A DNA stretch of 64,000 bases from Haladaptatus litoreus (GTDB lineage Archaea; Halobacteriota; Halobacteria; Halobacteriales; Haladaptataceae). Position 1 is the first letter of the stretch; the number at the start of each line of letters is the position of its first letter. Of the stretch, positions 1 to 9,202 are shown piece after piece. Under the pieces are notes generated by a model. It was not told where the DNA came from, ran no database searches, and saw only the letters and a program-made list of their open reading frames with translations. The stretch spans positions 124,001 through 188,000 of the forward strand of contig NZ_FTNO01000008.1 of assembly GCF_900156425.1 (NCBI RefSeq), given 5' to 3'. The position numbers were made by a program, and so were the translations under genes.

Positions 1-252
1 ATGATGGGTTGGTGGGGTGGTGGCATGTTCGGACGAGGAGTCTCACCAATCTGGGGATTCGGCATGATGCTCGTATGGCTCCTCGTTCTATTGGGCATCG
101 GCTATGCCTTGTATCGCGGGCTCGTCGGGCGCAGTGATAGCGCTCGTACTGACGACCCAGCGCTTGGCGAACTCCGAACCGCCTTCGCTCGTGGGGAAAT
201 TTCCGAAGAAGAGTTCGCAATGCGAAGGGAGAAACTACGAACAGATAGATAA
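1..252 (+). CDS. SHOCT-domain small membrane protein
   Basis: The 83-residue product has a Gly/Met/Trp-rich N-terminus, one membrane segment at about residues 20-40 and a C-terminal SHOCT domain (about 53-80, LGELRTAFARGEISEEEF). SHOCT modules are short helical domains found at the ends of membrane or export-associated proteins; no catalytic role is known. The Met-rich start resembles other copper-island proteins here, and a paralogue with the same layout lies at 9203-9547. The start coincides with the first base of the window, so an upstream start cannot be excluded. Confidence 0.8.
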   Translation: MMGWWGGGMFGRGVSPIWGFGMMLVWLLVLLGIGYALYRGLVGRSDSARTDDPALGELRTAFARGEISEEEFAMRREKLRTDR

Positions 253-356
253 AGTAACGACACTCCCGAAATCGCGTTACGATCGACCGGGTAAGCTCCC
301 CGAGAAGTCGTCCAACTACGAGACTGTCATTGAGATTGACAGAAAGTCCTACTGAG

Positions 357-629
357 TTAAATTGTGTCACTGGGGTCGTGTTTGTCCGCCATTCGCTCGA
401 CTTCGGCCTCGTATCGATTTTGGAGGCTCGAATCATCAACAGCTTCGAGATCGGCGGGTGGGACGTCTTTAGCAGCGGTCACCGAATCCATGTCGACCGC
501 CTGTGTAGCGAGTTCACGGCGGTAGAGTCGCTTGCCGTCTGGCGTTGCGTACTTAAGGATAATGAGATCGCGATTGTTGTACCCCCGTTCGACAAGCCAC
601 ACACGGATATCCTCAGTTTCGGTAGCCAT
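357..629 (-). CDS. Small acidic protein of unknown function
   Basis: I do not recognise the family. The 90-residue product, from the internal ATG (MATETEDIRVW), is very acidic with an N-terminal beta-rich half (VWLVERGYNNRDLIILKYAT) and a charged helical C-terminus. No membrane segment or signal is visible. A start 17 codons upstream would add a hydrophobic beta-like stretch, but the internal ATG fits haloarchaeal codon use better. It sits alone between the SHOCT gene and the DUF5676-like gene. Confidence 0.6.
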   Translation of the reverse strand: MATETEDIRVWLVERGYNNRDLIILKYATPDGKRLYRRELATQAVDMDSVTAAKDVPPADLEAVDDSSLQNRYEAEVERMADKHDPSDTI

Positions 630-869
630 AGTGATAGTGACGGGAATCACGATGTTAGGCAGTTTGGTCTCTCCTCGCATTCGAAATCGGTGTCAGAAAC
701 GACTCGTATGAACAGCCATTTGAGAAATCACACAGTCCGCAGACATCGAGAATGACTGAATTCGAGAGGTGAGCGATACTCGCAGTTGAGTCCGTAATGG
801 GTCTCGGGATCCGACGCCGTTCAGTGAACTGAGTTGGCGACATTTATGGAACTACGACACGGTTCAGTT

Positions 870-1169
870 CTACCGAGCGAGTGCATTATACAGCCATGTG
901 AAGGCGTAGATGAAGACGAAACTGATGATCGCTGCTTCGATCATGCCTGCTACGGTTCCGACGATGGTCGGTTCGAAGAACAGATGCCACTGTTCCATCA
1001 TCTCGACAGCGCCTTCGTAAACACCGACTGCTCCAAAGATCCCCAAAAGGAGCATGACGACGGCAGAAACGATTGCCGCGGCACTAGCAAATGCTAGTGC
1101 GTCGAGTTTTATCGATCCATGGGCAGTCTCCGATTCGTACTCTCTGTGGCTAGTGGTCGTGGTGCTCAT
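870..1169 (-). CDS. Holin-like/DUF5676-type two-helix membrane protein
   Basis: The product is 99 residues from MSTTTTSHRE. It has a polar N-terminus followed by two long hydrophobic segments (about 22-48 and 65-98) separated by an amphipathic stretch with EQWHLFFEP. Haloarchaeal proteins of this shape are usually labelled bacteriophage holin or DUF5676 membrane protein and often lie beside metal-transport genes; the holin label describes topology and does not prove lysis. The second ATG was chosen because the longer form adds only a polar extension. It is divergent from the permease gene at 1500. Confidence 0.65.
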   Translation of the reverse strand: MSTTTTSHREYESETAHGSIKLDALAFASAAAIVSAVVMLLLGIFGAVGVYEGAVEMMEQWHLFFEPTIVGTVAGMIEAAIISFVFIYAFTWLYNALAR

Positions 1170-1499
1170 GCGTAGAGATACGTCGCGCTCGTTCAATCGG
1201 ATTGCAGCTTATATTTGAAAGCACTCGTCGTTGTCCGATCCTCCGTGGCTTCATTTCGAACCAAAACGAAAGACAGAAGCAAGACTGTGTGTATTGTTCA
1301 CGTCGGGTATCTCCATATAAACGTCGTCGCACTAATTACAATAACAGTTTTAACCACCATCTAGGAGATGCTCTGTTCGCTAACTCGAGGAATCTGATTA
1401 TTGTGCCAGGTACAATCTTTCAAAGAAACCGTATAGATTGCCTATTCTCTCACATTTTTAAGGACAATTGGCAAGAGCGATGCGGGCCAAGTTTCATGT

Positions 1500-2903
1500 A
1501 TGGAAACCACTGTCGTCGGCGGAATTCTCGAAGCGCTACGAATCGGGATCGGTTTCCTTTGGACCGCTGCATGGGCAATCACTATGGGGTTGATGATTAC
1601 GAGTCTCGTGCAGGTCTACGTCTCGAAAGAACGGATGGCACGCCTCCTTGGAGACGACGATCTCAGTGGACTCGCGAAGGCAACCGTCTTCGGTGCTGCC
1701 AGTAGTGGTTGTAGCTTCGGTGCCGTCGCTATCGCAAAGGGGTTATTCAAGAAGGGGGCGCACGTGGTCAACGTTCTTGCGTTCATGTTCGCCTCGACGA
1801 ATCTCATTATCGAACTCGGCCTGATGATCTTGATCCTCCTCGGCTGGGAGTTTCTCGTCGCGGAACTCCTTGGAGGCATCATTCTCATCGCGGTGATGGC
1901 TCTTATCGTCCACGTAACACTCCCAGAGAACCTCTTTGAAGACGTTCGGAAGGAACTGAATCAGCGAGATCACGACCACGGTGTCACCGAGGATCCAACG
2001 TGTGGAATGGAGGGAAAAGACGAGTATTCGCTCGTAACCGACGGCGGTGAAACGCTGGAGTTCTGTTCCGCTGGGTGTCTGGAGACTTACCAACAGGAAG
2101 TTGCCAGCAGTGGCGACTGGCGGGACGAACTATTGACGTGGGGCGGCTGGTACAAACTCGGGAATCAGTACCGCAAAGAGTGGTCGATGATTTGGAAAGA
2201 CGTTATCGCTGGTTTTCTTATCTCCGGCTTCGTTATCGTTTTCGTCCCGCAGTGGGTCTGGAACAGTCTCTTCCTTCAGGGAGATGGCCTGCTCGTAAGT
2301 GCCGAAAATGCGATCATGGGTGTGACGATTGCCGTCATCAGCTTCGTCGGAAGCATCGGCAACGTCCCGTTTGCGGTCGCACTCTGGGGTGGTGGAATCA
2401 GCTTCGCAGGGGTTATTGCATTCGTCTACGCTGACCTTATCACGATTCCGGTACTCAACGTTTACAGAAAATACTACGGCTGGACGGTGATGCTGTACAT
2501 CTTCGGCGTGTTCTTCGTGACGATGGCGTTCACGGGGTTTCTCATGGAGGAGTTGTTCACCACCCTTGGTATCGTGCCGAACCTTGCTGGCGGGGAGACG
2601 GCGACCGAACAGACGTATTTCGAACTCAACTACACGTTCTACCTCAACATCATCGCGTTCGGGCTCTCGGGGTTCCTCTTCTACGTCTACCGACGAGGAC
2701 TCGGTGCGCCCGGTCAGTACCGAGATCCTGTCTGTGGGATGCGAATCGACGACAGTGGCCCAAGCAGTTCCCACGACGGAGAGACGTACTACTTCTGTTC
2801 GAATCGGTGCAAGCAGTCGTTCGAGAACAACCCAACCGAATTTTCACAGATACAGCCACAGATTTCTGGGACGGGAACTTCCCAAAGTCACGAGCATCAT
2901 TGA
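1500..2903 (+). CDS. ArsP/YraQ-type permease with two YHS metal-binding domains
   Basis: The 467-residue polytopic protein belongs to the COG0701/ArsP_1 permease superfamily. The first permease half (about 1-145) carries the ASSGCSFGAVA signature and the second (about 225-395) carries the matching SFVGSIGNVPFAVALW motif. A YHS domain is inserted between the halves (about 160-200, DPTCGM ... FCSAGC) and another follows the second half (about 405-440, DPVCGM ... FCSNRC). YHS domains bind soft metals through paired cysteines. The C-terminus ends in a short His-rich tail. Placement among copper genes points to metal or metalloid export, but the substrate is inferred from context only. Confidence 0.85.
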   Translation: METTVVGGILEALRIGIGFLWTAAWAITMGLMITSLVQVYVSKERMARLLGDDDLSGLAKATVFGAASSGCSFGAVAIAKGLFKKGAHVVNVLAFMFASTNLIIELGLMILILLGWEFLVAELLGGIILIAVMALIVHVTLPENLFEDVRKELNQRDHDHGVTEDPTCGMEGKDEYSLVTDGGETLEFCSAGCLETYQQEVASSGDWRDELLTWGGWYKLGNQYRKEWSMIWKDVIAGFLISGFVIVFVPQWVWNSLFLQGDGLLVSAENAIMGVTIAVISFVGSIGNVPFAVALWGGGISFAGVIAFVYADLITIPVLNVYRKYYGWTVMLYIFGVFFVTMAFTGFLMEELFTTLGIVPNLAGGETATEQTYFELNYTFYLNIIAFGLSGFLFYVYRRGLGAPGQYRDPVCGMRIDDSGPSSSHDGETYYFCSNRCKQSFENNPTEFSQIQPQISGTGTSQSHEHH

Positions 2904-3033
2904 CTGACACACCCAGGTTGTCTCTACAGGCAGAGCAGGCCAAGTGTCTCGGCCTTGACCCCAAGGCGGTTCACACTGTGCGACGGTAGGGATACACTCC
3001 TTGGGAGACTACTGTACTCTGGAGAGGTTGCCA

Positions 3034-3594
3034 ATGGTTGACACACAACCCCGATACAACGAGTTCCAATCCACGATTGGCGGCATAACCGTCGAAGGAC
3101 GCACACACTCGCTGAGCGCGTGGTTCGTTCTCGCGCTCAGACTGCTCATCGGATTCGCGTTTTTCTACACGGGCGTCGAGAAGATTCCCAGCGGGTTCGA
3201 CGCACAGAGTTACCTCATTAACGTGGCCGCGACGAACGGGAACCCTATCGAAGGACTGTTCCTTTGGATGGGACAGACACCGTGGTTCGTCGATTTCGTG
3301 AACATCGCCGTTCCGTGGGGGGAAGCGGCGATCGGTCTCGGCCTCATACCTGGGCTCATGACCCGTCTCGCGGCGTTTTTTGGTGCATTCATGATGCTCC
3401 TGTTCTACTTCGGCAACTGGGATCTTGCTCACGGGTTCATCAATGCTGATTTCATGTACCTACTGGTGTTTCTCTCGGTCGCCGCATTTGGTGCGGGTCG
3501 CATTCTTGGCCTTGATGCGCACGTAGAACAGTTCCTAATCGATGGTCGTCCTCTTCTCGAACGTTACCCTTCGTTGGAGTATGTACTCGGCTGA
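3034..3594 (+). CDS. DoxX-family membrane protein
   Basis: The 186-residue product has four hydrophobic helices (about 28-50, 82-102, 108-128 and 133-152) and the DoxX-type motif RLLIGFAFFYTGVEKI in the first. DoxX proteins are small quinone-interacting or redox-associated membrane subunits. The start MVDTQPRY was preferred over a TTG 33 bases upstream. The gene is co-directional with the YHS permease, about 130 bases downstream of it, and may share its transcript. Its role in metal stress is inferred from the neighbourhood. Confidence 0.8.
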   Translation: MVDTQPRYNEFQSTIGGITVEGRTHSLSAWFVLALRLLIGFAFFYTGVEKIPSGFDAQSYLINVAATNGNPIEGLFLWMGQTPWFVDFVNIAVPWGEAAIGLGLIPGLMTRLAAFFGAFMMLLFYFGNWDLAHGFINADFMYLLVFLSVAAFGAGRILGLDAHVEQFLIDGRPLLERYPSLEYVLG

Positions 3595-3661
3595 AACTCG
3601 TACTTGCTGCGATGAAAATGGCGTTTGGATTCGAAAGCCCGTCGTGCGGTTGACTCCGTGA

Positions 3662-4024
3662 TTAGTGCATACTGCGGCAGCTCTCAGCGCACTCGCTGAG
3701 AACGTCTGCACAGAGCTGGCAGTGATCGTGGTCGTGTTGTTCGCACTCGTCGGCACACGCCTCACAGACGTCCGCACAGAGGTCGCCGAGCTGGTCGCTG
3801 TAGTCCGAATCACGTGCCATGAACCGCGCGTGCAACGATGCGACATCCGCGACGTCGCGGCAAAGCCGGATGCACTCGGCCATCTCCTCTCCGTGGTCGG
3901 CACACGCGTCGGCACACCACTCACAGGCTTCGGTGGCTTCCGTACAGATCTCGATGCATTCGCGCTGTTCTTCGCTCAGGTGGTCGATCTCGGAGACGGT
4001 ATCTGAAAGCGACATTGCATCCAT
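3662..4024 (-). CDS. Cys-rich four-helix copper-binding protein (Csp/DUF326-like)
   Basis: The product is about 120 residues from MDAMSLSD, or 117 from MSLSDTVS. It has regularly spaced Cys pairs along predicted helices: CIEICTEATEACEWCADAC, CIRLCRD, CADVCEACADEC, CQLCADVLSECAESC. This is the layout of the copper storage protein/DUF326 four-helix bundle, where inward-facing cysteines bind many Cu(I) ions. No signal peptide is visible, so cytosolic storage is the likely role. It lies opposite the DoxX and DUF302 genes. Confidence 0.85.
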   Translation of the reverse strand: MDAMSLSDTVSEIDHLSEEQRECIEICTEATEACEWCADACADHGEEMAECIRLCRDVADVASLHARFMARDSDYSDQLGDLCADVCEACADECEQHDHDHCQLCADVLSECAESCRSMH

Positions 4025-4426
4025 TACTATGGGGTGCTGCTTTTCCGGGATTGTGGCTTCGATTGTAAAGGAACAACAACTGTAATCCAGACCATCGACG
4101 GGTTCGTGGTGGTGCTGTATTCGCAACCGACGACCGCCGAATCCCGAGATTGGTCATGAACCGTGAAACGTAACTCGCCCCTGTGGAGAATTTTCATCCT
4201 TCATGGAGTAAGTAGTCCGACCGGAGGTTTACAAACCGAAATCAGCGGATAGATATTCGGCGGTTTGTTAATGGCGACGTTGATTCCATCGTTCTATTGC
4301 GGTGGTTCACTTCGAAGCATGCATTGGCCATCTTCGGCGTCCTCGCGTTCCCGTTCGGAATTCCTGTCCTCTACGAGGCATACCGCAGACATACGCGCTG
4401 ACGAGAGGACAAAAAGCGTGAAGCTA

Positions 4427-4676
4427 TTACTCGTTGGCTGCCTCCTGCAGTGACTCGTATTGTTCGACGATCTCTTCGGCACAAGACGAGCAACAGACGT
4501 GATACGTATCGCCGGAATCGACTTCGACCGTCTCACCGTCCCCACTAATCTGGTTTCCACAGATTGAACACTGGATGCCAACGTCGCCGCTCCGGAGTGC
4601 TGGTTGCCACGATGAGTGTCGTCACGATAGCGACCAGCGTCGCGGTTCTCGTTTCGAGTCGGCGTGCGAGAGTCAT
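4427..4676 (-). pseudogene. Frameshifted TRASH/YHS-like small metal-binding protein
   Basis: An ATG at 4676 opens a frame with a hydrophobic segment (ATLVAIVTTLIVATSTP). The frame then runs into stop, while the next frame encodes a well-formed metal-binding module ending at 4427: QCSICGNQIS ... YHVCCSSCAEEIVEQYESL. The total length of 250 bases (3n+1) fits one single-base frameshift near 4590-4605. The second half has no start codon of its own in frame. The Cys pattern resembles TRASH/YHS copper-sensing modules. A sequencing error would give the same picture. Confidence 0.55.
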
Positions 4677-4863
4677 GTGTAGTTCACCCTTACATTTACT
4701 ACTACGATTACTGGTGAATTATACAGCGTTGCTGGTTCTCATCGGCTGGGAACGCCACTTCGGTACGGTATGGTGCTACAAACGACGGTATCATCGACGC
4801 GTGAGAGCAATCATTCTTGTGCCTTAAACACTATACTATTGGCAGACGAACCGTGCTGTGGCT

Positions 4864-5262
4864 ATGAGTTACACTATGACCCGTCGGGTCGATGGGCCGT
4901 TCCAGGATGTCGTCGATACCACGGTCGAGGCATTGGAAGCCGAAGAGTTCGGCGTGCTGAGCGACATCAACCTCCAGGCGAAATTGGAAGAGAAACTTGA
5001 CCTCGAAGGGTATCCGGAGTATCGAATCCTCGGGGCGTGCAATCCGCCGCTAGCAGAGCAGGGATTGGACGCCGAGCGCGACCTCGGCGCGCTGTTACCG
5101 TGCAATGTTATCGTCTACGAGGACGACGACGAGGTGGTGGTCAGCGCCGTCGACCCCGATGCATTACTTGGTGTCGTCGAGAATCCGGCGTTGGACGGCA
5201 TCACCGAGGACGTTCGCGAGCGATTTGACCGCGTGTTAGACGAGGTTGCGGCCGAGTACTGA
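4864..5262 (+). CDS. DUF302-domain protein
   Basis: The 132-residue soluble protein matches the DUF302 fold: an N-terminal strand (MSYTMTRRVDG), a helix (VVDTTVEALEAEEFGVLSDINLQ), then the signature EYRILGACNPPLAEQGL and a final hydrophobic strand pair (VNAVDPDALLGVV-like, here VVSAVDPDALLGVV). DUF302 proteins often accompany copper and heavy-metal genes; the biochemical role is unknown. The start at MSYTMTRR was preferred over a GTG two codons upstream. A TTAAAC-like box lies about 40 bases upstream. Confidence 0.85.
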   Translation: MSYTMTRRVDGPFQDVVDTTVEALEAEEFGVLSDINLQAKLEEKLDLEGYPEYRILGACNPPLAEQGLDAERDLGALLPCNVIVYEDDDEVVVSAVDPDALLGVVENPALDGITEDVRERFDRVLDEVAAEY

Positions 5263-5317
5263 CGACTGATTCACGCCGGGGAGTAAAGAATCGGCAGTGG
5301 CGGTCGAGGTAGGGCAT

Positions 5318-5437
5318 CTACATATCTGCGTCGCTGTATCGAACGTGCGGAAACGTCCGGTAGTAGAGGAGCAAGACAGCGAATAACAGGACGAAGACGC
5401 TGACGAATGCACCGAAACGGCCGTACTCTCGTACCAC
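5318..5437 (-). CDS. Possible 39-residue single-span membrane peptide
   Basis: A GTG at 5437 would start a peptide with one strong membrane segment (RFGAFVSVFVLLFAVLLLYY) followed by a short polar tail. The frame stays open upstream without an ATG until it merges with the broken HMA gene at 5514, so this could also be a relic. The hydrophobic core looks like real coding sequence; the start is uncertain. Confidence 0.3.
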   Translation of the reverse strand: MVREYGRFGAFVSVFVLLFAVLLLYYRTFPHVRYSDADM

Positions 5438-5513
5438 GGCGTCATCTGAACGGACATATCTGTACCTATTTGAATAGCTATATGAAAATGCTGCTGCGAC
5501 TGGGTTTTCGCGG

Positions 5514-5718
5514 CTAGCGGTCAACGGTGTAGCCTGCGTGCTCGATCGTTTGTGCGATGGTGCCGGGGTCGGCACTCCCCTCGACTCTGACTTGATTGGC
5601 CTCGTTGTCCGCCACGGCGTTGTCGACGTCGCTTCGTTCTTCGAGTGCCGATTCGACCGTCTCCTCACACTTGTACAACTTATGCCCTCGTCAGTGAGTT
5701 CGGTCGTTGTGCAACCCA
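5514..5718 (-). pseudogene. Frameshifted HMA-type heavy-metal chaperone
   Basis: One frame encodes TTELTDEGISCTS. One base is then missing, and the neighbouring frame continues CEETVESALEERSDVDNAVADN ... IAQTIEHAGYTVDR to a TAG at 5516-5514. Together these reconstruct a heavy-metal-associated (HMA/CopZ-type) domain with the metal site CTSC: the Cys pair is separated by the frameshift. No start codon is found where one is expected, and the usual Val before GM/GI is Asp. HMA chaperones carry Cu(I) to P-type ATPases, none of which is in the window. Confidence 0.6.
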
Positions 5719-5826
5719 GGTAGAGCGCGCGATTTTTGTTTGTCTTCGAATACGTGAAGCACGCGGAGTCGAACGATGAATCCGGAAAAGAACCCCCAAT
5801 ATTTCATAGTTTTCCCAATACAATGG

Positions 5827-5834
5827 TTTATTAA
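5827..5834 (+). promoter_or_regulatory. TATA-box-like element of the multicopper oxidase gene
   Basis: TTTATTAA ends 23 bases before the ATG at 5857, the spacing expected for a haloarchaeal TATA box feeding a leaderless or nearly leaderless transcript. No Shine-Dalgarno sequence is apparent before this start, which agrees with leaderless translation. Confidence 0.5.
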
Positions 5835-5856
5835 TGGCTAGCGTATATGACGACTG

Positions 5857-7317
5857 ATGACTGACCGCGATACGCGTCTCTCTCGACGCACCCTCCTCCG
5901 CGGACTCGGTGTTGCAGGACTCGGAACTCTGGCTGGCTGTACCTCCGGCTCTATTCCGTCCATCGATGACGAAGAGACGGTCGCGCCGCGGACGACCGTG
6001 TCAGGCGACCCGGACGTTCAGGCCACGCTGACGGCAGCTCCGGGAACAGTGTCGCCAGCCGGGTCGTCGGCACGGAACTGGCTGTACGACGAGTCGTTTC
6101 CCGGCAGCGAACTCCGGGCCACCGAAGGCGACATCGTTCGCGTCGACCTGCGGAACCGCCTCCCGGAAGAAACGACGATCCACTGGCACGGCCTTCCCGT
6201 CCCGAATAGCATGGACGGTGTACCGGACGTGACCCAGCAGCCAGTCGAACCGGACGAGGCGTTCACCTACAAGTTTCGGGCCGAACCCGCGGGAACGTAC
6301 TTCTTCCACAGCCACGTCGGTCTTCAACTCGACCGCGGACTATCCACGCCGCTTGTGATCGAAGAGAAATCGCCGCACGTCGAGTACGACCGCGAGTACA
6401 CCGTCGTGTTTGACGACTACCTGACCCAGCCACCCGAACCGCTCGAAGAGTCGTCGAACGGCGGTGGTAGTTCGGGCGGAATGGGCGGTGGAGGGATGGG
6501 AATGGGTGGTATGGGCGGTGGTGGACGCGGCGGAATGATGGGTGACCTGCGTCCGCCGTACGCTGGTTTGCTCGTGAACGGACGCCTTCCGGCGGACCCG
6601 GCCACCTTCGACGTGAAACAGGGTGAACGAGTTCGATTACGGTTCGTCAACGCGAGTAGTGCGACGGCGTTCCGCGTCGGCGTTGCCGGGCACGAACTGC
6701 GGGTGTCACACGCCGACGGACGCCCAGTCGAACCGGTGCCGGTCGATTCGTTCGTCTTCGGTGCAGGGGAGCGGTACGACGCGGTCGTCGAGGCGACGAA
6801 TCCCGGCGCGTGGGAGGTTCGAGGACAAGCCGTGGATGGCGACGAACGGCCGGCCCGCGCGGTCCTCCGATACGGTGGCGCGTCTAGGAATCCAACGCGA
6901 CTCAGTTCGTGGGGGCGAACGCTCCAATACGGCGATCTGCGGGCGAAACGGGTTCCCGAGAAACTCCGTGGGAGTCCTGACCGGACGCTCGACCTAACCT
7001 TGTCGCCCGAGATGGGCGGGTCGTACGGCTGGCTCATCGACGGCCAGGCGTATCCAGACGCCGACCCGTTGCAGATTCAGGAGGGCGAACACGTGCGCGT
7101 GAAGATGACGAACCGAAGTCCGGTGCTCCATCCGATGCACCTGCACGGGCACTTCTTCCGGGTCGGCGACGCGATGAAGGACACGGTCATCGTACCGGGT
7201 CACATGGGATCGGTGACGTTCGACTTCCTCGCTGACAACCCCGGTGAATGGCTGTTCCACTGTCACAACCTCTATCACCTGGAAGCAGGGATGGCTCGCG
7301 TCGTCAAGTACGTGTGA
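5857..7317 (+). CDS. Multicopper oxidase, Tat-exported lipoprotein
   Basis: The 486-residue three-domain cupredoxin oxidase begins with a twin-arginine signal (SRRTLLRGLG) and a lipobox ending at Cys28 (LAGC), so it should be anchored outside the membrane. All copper-ligand motifs are present: HWHG (109-112), HSH (151-153), HPMHLHGH near residue 430 and HCHNLYHLEAGM (468-479). A Gly/Met-rich insert (about 200-230, with repeated GGMG units) recalls the Met-rich copper-binding insert of CueO. A cuprous oxidase/laccase role in copper detoxification fits the neighbours. The substrate cannot be read from sequence. Confidence 0.92.
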   Translation: MTDRDTRLSRRTLLRGLGVAGLGTLAGCTSGSIPSIDDEETVAPRTTVSGDPDVQATLTAAPGTVSPAGSSARNWLYDESFPGSELRATEGDIVRVDLRNRLPEETTIHWHGLPVPNSMDGVPDVTQQPVEPDEAFTYKFRAEPAGTYFFHSHVGLQLDRGLSTPLVIEEKSPHVEYDREYTVVFDDYLTQPPEPLEESSNGGGSSGGMGGGGMGMGGMGGGGRGGMMGDLRPPYAGLLVNGRLPADPATFDVKQGERVRLRFVNASSATAFRVGVAGHELRVSHADGRPVEPVPVDSFVFGAGERYDAVVEATNPGAWEVRGQAVDGDERPARAVLRYGGASRNPTRLSSWGRTLQYGDLRAKRVPEKLRGSPDRTLDLTLSPEMGGSYGWLIDGQAYPDADPLQIQEGEHVRVKMTNRSPVLHPMHLHGHFFRVGDAMKDTVIVPGHMGSVTFDFLADNPGEWLFHCHNLYHLEAGMARVVKYV

Positions 7318-7531
7318 CCTCTACGGACGGCGAATGCAGAGCGACCGGTCCGTGGAGATCGCTGGGATTCTGTCTGCGGTAATCGGTTCCGAAGTGATCG
7401 TGGTCTATCGGCTGTCACGCCGGTATCCATCAGGCACGCCCTCGACACCCCATATAAACGATGGTTGTGGTTAAATCCAGTGAGAAGATGCCATTCGCTT
7501 TTAGCTCCCTTCCATGTAGGTCGGAGCAACG

Positions 7532-8239
7532 ATGACGAAGAAGTTATCTCACTGACGAGAGCTGCTCAAACTGGCGTTCGTCGTCGTCGTGCTGGTGACC
7601 GCTGCGGCCCTCGGCGTCGCTGCAGACGAGAACACGACGCAAGGCCACGGTCACGGCGACGACCACGGAAAGACCGAAACGACAAGCGACAACCATTCGA
7701 GTGCGGGCGACAGCCACCACTCCGATGGGACCAGTAGCCACCAGTCAGACGAGGGTGGCGACGGTCATCACGCGGACGATAGCGGTGGTGACCACCACGG
7801 CGACGGGTCAGCAGCGTGGCTGACCAGCATCGCCGGACTGGTCGCGATCGCTGCGCTGCCCGTCGCTCCGGCGTACTGGTACGGAAAGCAACGAGACCGC
7901 TTCTCGGACGTCGACGCTGGTCCCGCGGTTGCAATCGGGCTCATCCTGGTGCGCGCGGCCGTCCACCTCTACCTATTCGTCCAGCACGAGGAAGTGGTTA
8001 TGCTCCTTGCAGGGCTTGGATTCGTCGGTGCAGTCGTCCTGTTCCTCCTCGGCGTGAGCCGCCGACTCCTCTACGCGGTCGGCATTCCGTAGGTCGCGGC
8101 GCAACTCGTTCTCTGGTGGGCGAGCTGTATGCCTCACCTCCAGAGTTACGGCCTACTCGATAAAGTTGCACAGATTCTACTTATTAGCGTTCTCGGCTAT
8201 TTATTCTGGACAGAAGGAGGATCAGTGAACCAGACATAG
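7532..8239 (+). pseudogene. His-rich membrane protein gene with two in-frame stops
   Basis: The ATG at 7532 opens MTKKLSH, then TGA at 7553. The same frame continues with RELLKLAFVVVVLVTAAALG, a good signal peptide, then a His/Asp/Ser-rich metal-binding-like stretch, two or three membrane helices and a TAG at 8090. The frame then carries on with VAAQLVLWWASCMPHLQSYG and a final hydrophobic helix to 8239. Both stops fit C-to-T changes (CGA to TGA, CAG to TAG). A 167-residue product from a GTG at 7589 is possible but would lack a normal signal and the last helix. It lies directly after the multicopper oxidase and probably served in exported metal binding. Confidence 0.6.
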
Positions 8240-8336
8240 ATTTTGTTAGCTGACGGGTGTGGTGGAGGTTGGATTGTATGCCTGTAAGTACGGGTTATGT
8301 ACAGCGGATACGCTCGTCAAGCAGCAGATTTCTGGG

Positions 8337-8858
8337 TCATATCGTTATGAACTCACGATAGTTGCCGTCGTTCTCTATCGCGTAAATGATGAATTCTTCA
8401 GTTTTCTCACCGCCCATTCCGGGCGACCCTGCCGGCATTTTTGGGAGTGCGATGCCGAGGATGTCGGGTGTTTCGAGGGCGAGTTTCCCGATCGCTTCTC
8501 GCGGTACGTGCCCCTCCACGACGTATTGCTCAATGTCCAAAGTATGACAACTCTCAAGCTTTTTTGGAATATTGAATTTGGACTTCACCGCCTTTAGATC
8601 ATTAACCTCGTTCACCGTTATCTCTGCATCCGTTGTTGATTCGAGGTACTTCTCGTGTCCGTCACAACACGTGCAGCTCGGTGCTTTGTAGAGTGTTGGA
8701 CTCGTCAAATACGTCGTCGCTGCTTGCCGGAGTCGCTTTTCGTTGCCACCAGTTTCGAAGTTCGGGGTGGATTGGTTGGTACTCGTACAGCCAGCAACAG
8801 CGCCAAGTCCTGCCGTAGTAAGCGCGCCGAGGAAGGTACGGCGATTGAGGTCAGTCAT
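8337..8858 (-). CDS. DUF411 metal-binding lipoprotein
   Basis: The 173-residue Tat lipoprotein has signal NRRTFLGALTTAG and lipobox Cys24 (VAGC), followed by a DUF411 domain. The metal site is visible as CTCCDGHEKYLE (about 60-70), and the family motifs ESCHTLDIEQYVVEGHVP and ALPKMPAGSPGMGG follow. DUF411 proteins are periplasmic or extracellular proteins associated with copper and silver resistance. The start at MTDLNRRTF was chosen because it places the RR motif normally; an ATG six codons earlier exists. Confidence 0.88.
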   Translation of the reverse strand: MTDLNRRTFLGALTTAGLGAVAGCTSTNQSTPNFETGGNEKRLRQAATTYLTSPTLYKAPSCTCCDGHEKYLESTTDAEITVNEVNDLKAVKSKFNIPKKLESCHTLDIEQYVVEGHVPREAIGKLALETPDILGIALPKMPAGSPGMGGEKTEEFIIYAIENDGNYREFITI

Positions 8859-8897
8859 GGTGTTTTCTCTGTTCATTTGAGTGTTGAATCTGTAGCG

Positions 8898-9202
8898 TAG
8901 TTCTTTGTCTTATAGTCGTTTGATATCTATACGATCACGTAATCCCAGGCGGGAAAGTTTACAGACACCGGACGAACCCCACTCGACACCAGTTCCCGAG
9001 TCACTCACGAGGAGCAGCGGGTCCAGTATGGTAGTTGTTGAGACAAAGTTACGTCGTCGTATCCACTGCTATCGTTGGGCGAAATTGGGATAAATCCACT
9101 GCTCTGTATGCAAGCACGGTGAGTGTAAAAATACACTCATAAATCGACGTTCCGACGTACTTCCTCCTCACTGAGTAGTCGGGATGATGTGCGGTGCGTC
9201 TG
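8898..9202. other. Gene-free interval between DUF411 and SHOCT genes
   Basis: I see no supportable gene here. The only clear structure is the perfect palindrome at 9120-9139. Confidence 0.5.
9120..9139. promoter_or_regulatory. Perfect 8-bp inverted repeat with 4-nt spacer
   Basis: TGAGTGTA-AAAA-TACACTCA lies about 60 bases beyond the 3' end of the SHOCT gene at 9203-9547. It may be an operator or a transcript-end hairpin; no promoter is evident next to it. Confidence 0.45.

Noticed and set aside
870..1169. Phage lysis function for the holin-like gene
   Set aside because: No phage genes surround it, and proteins of this topology are common beside haloarchaeal metal genes.
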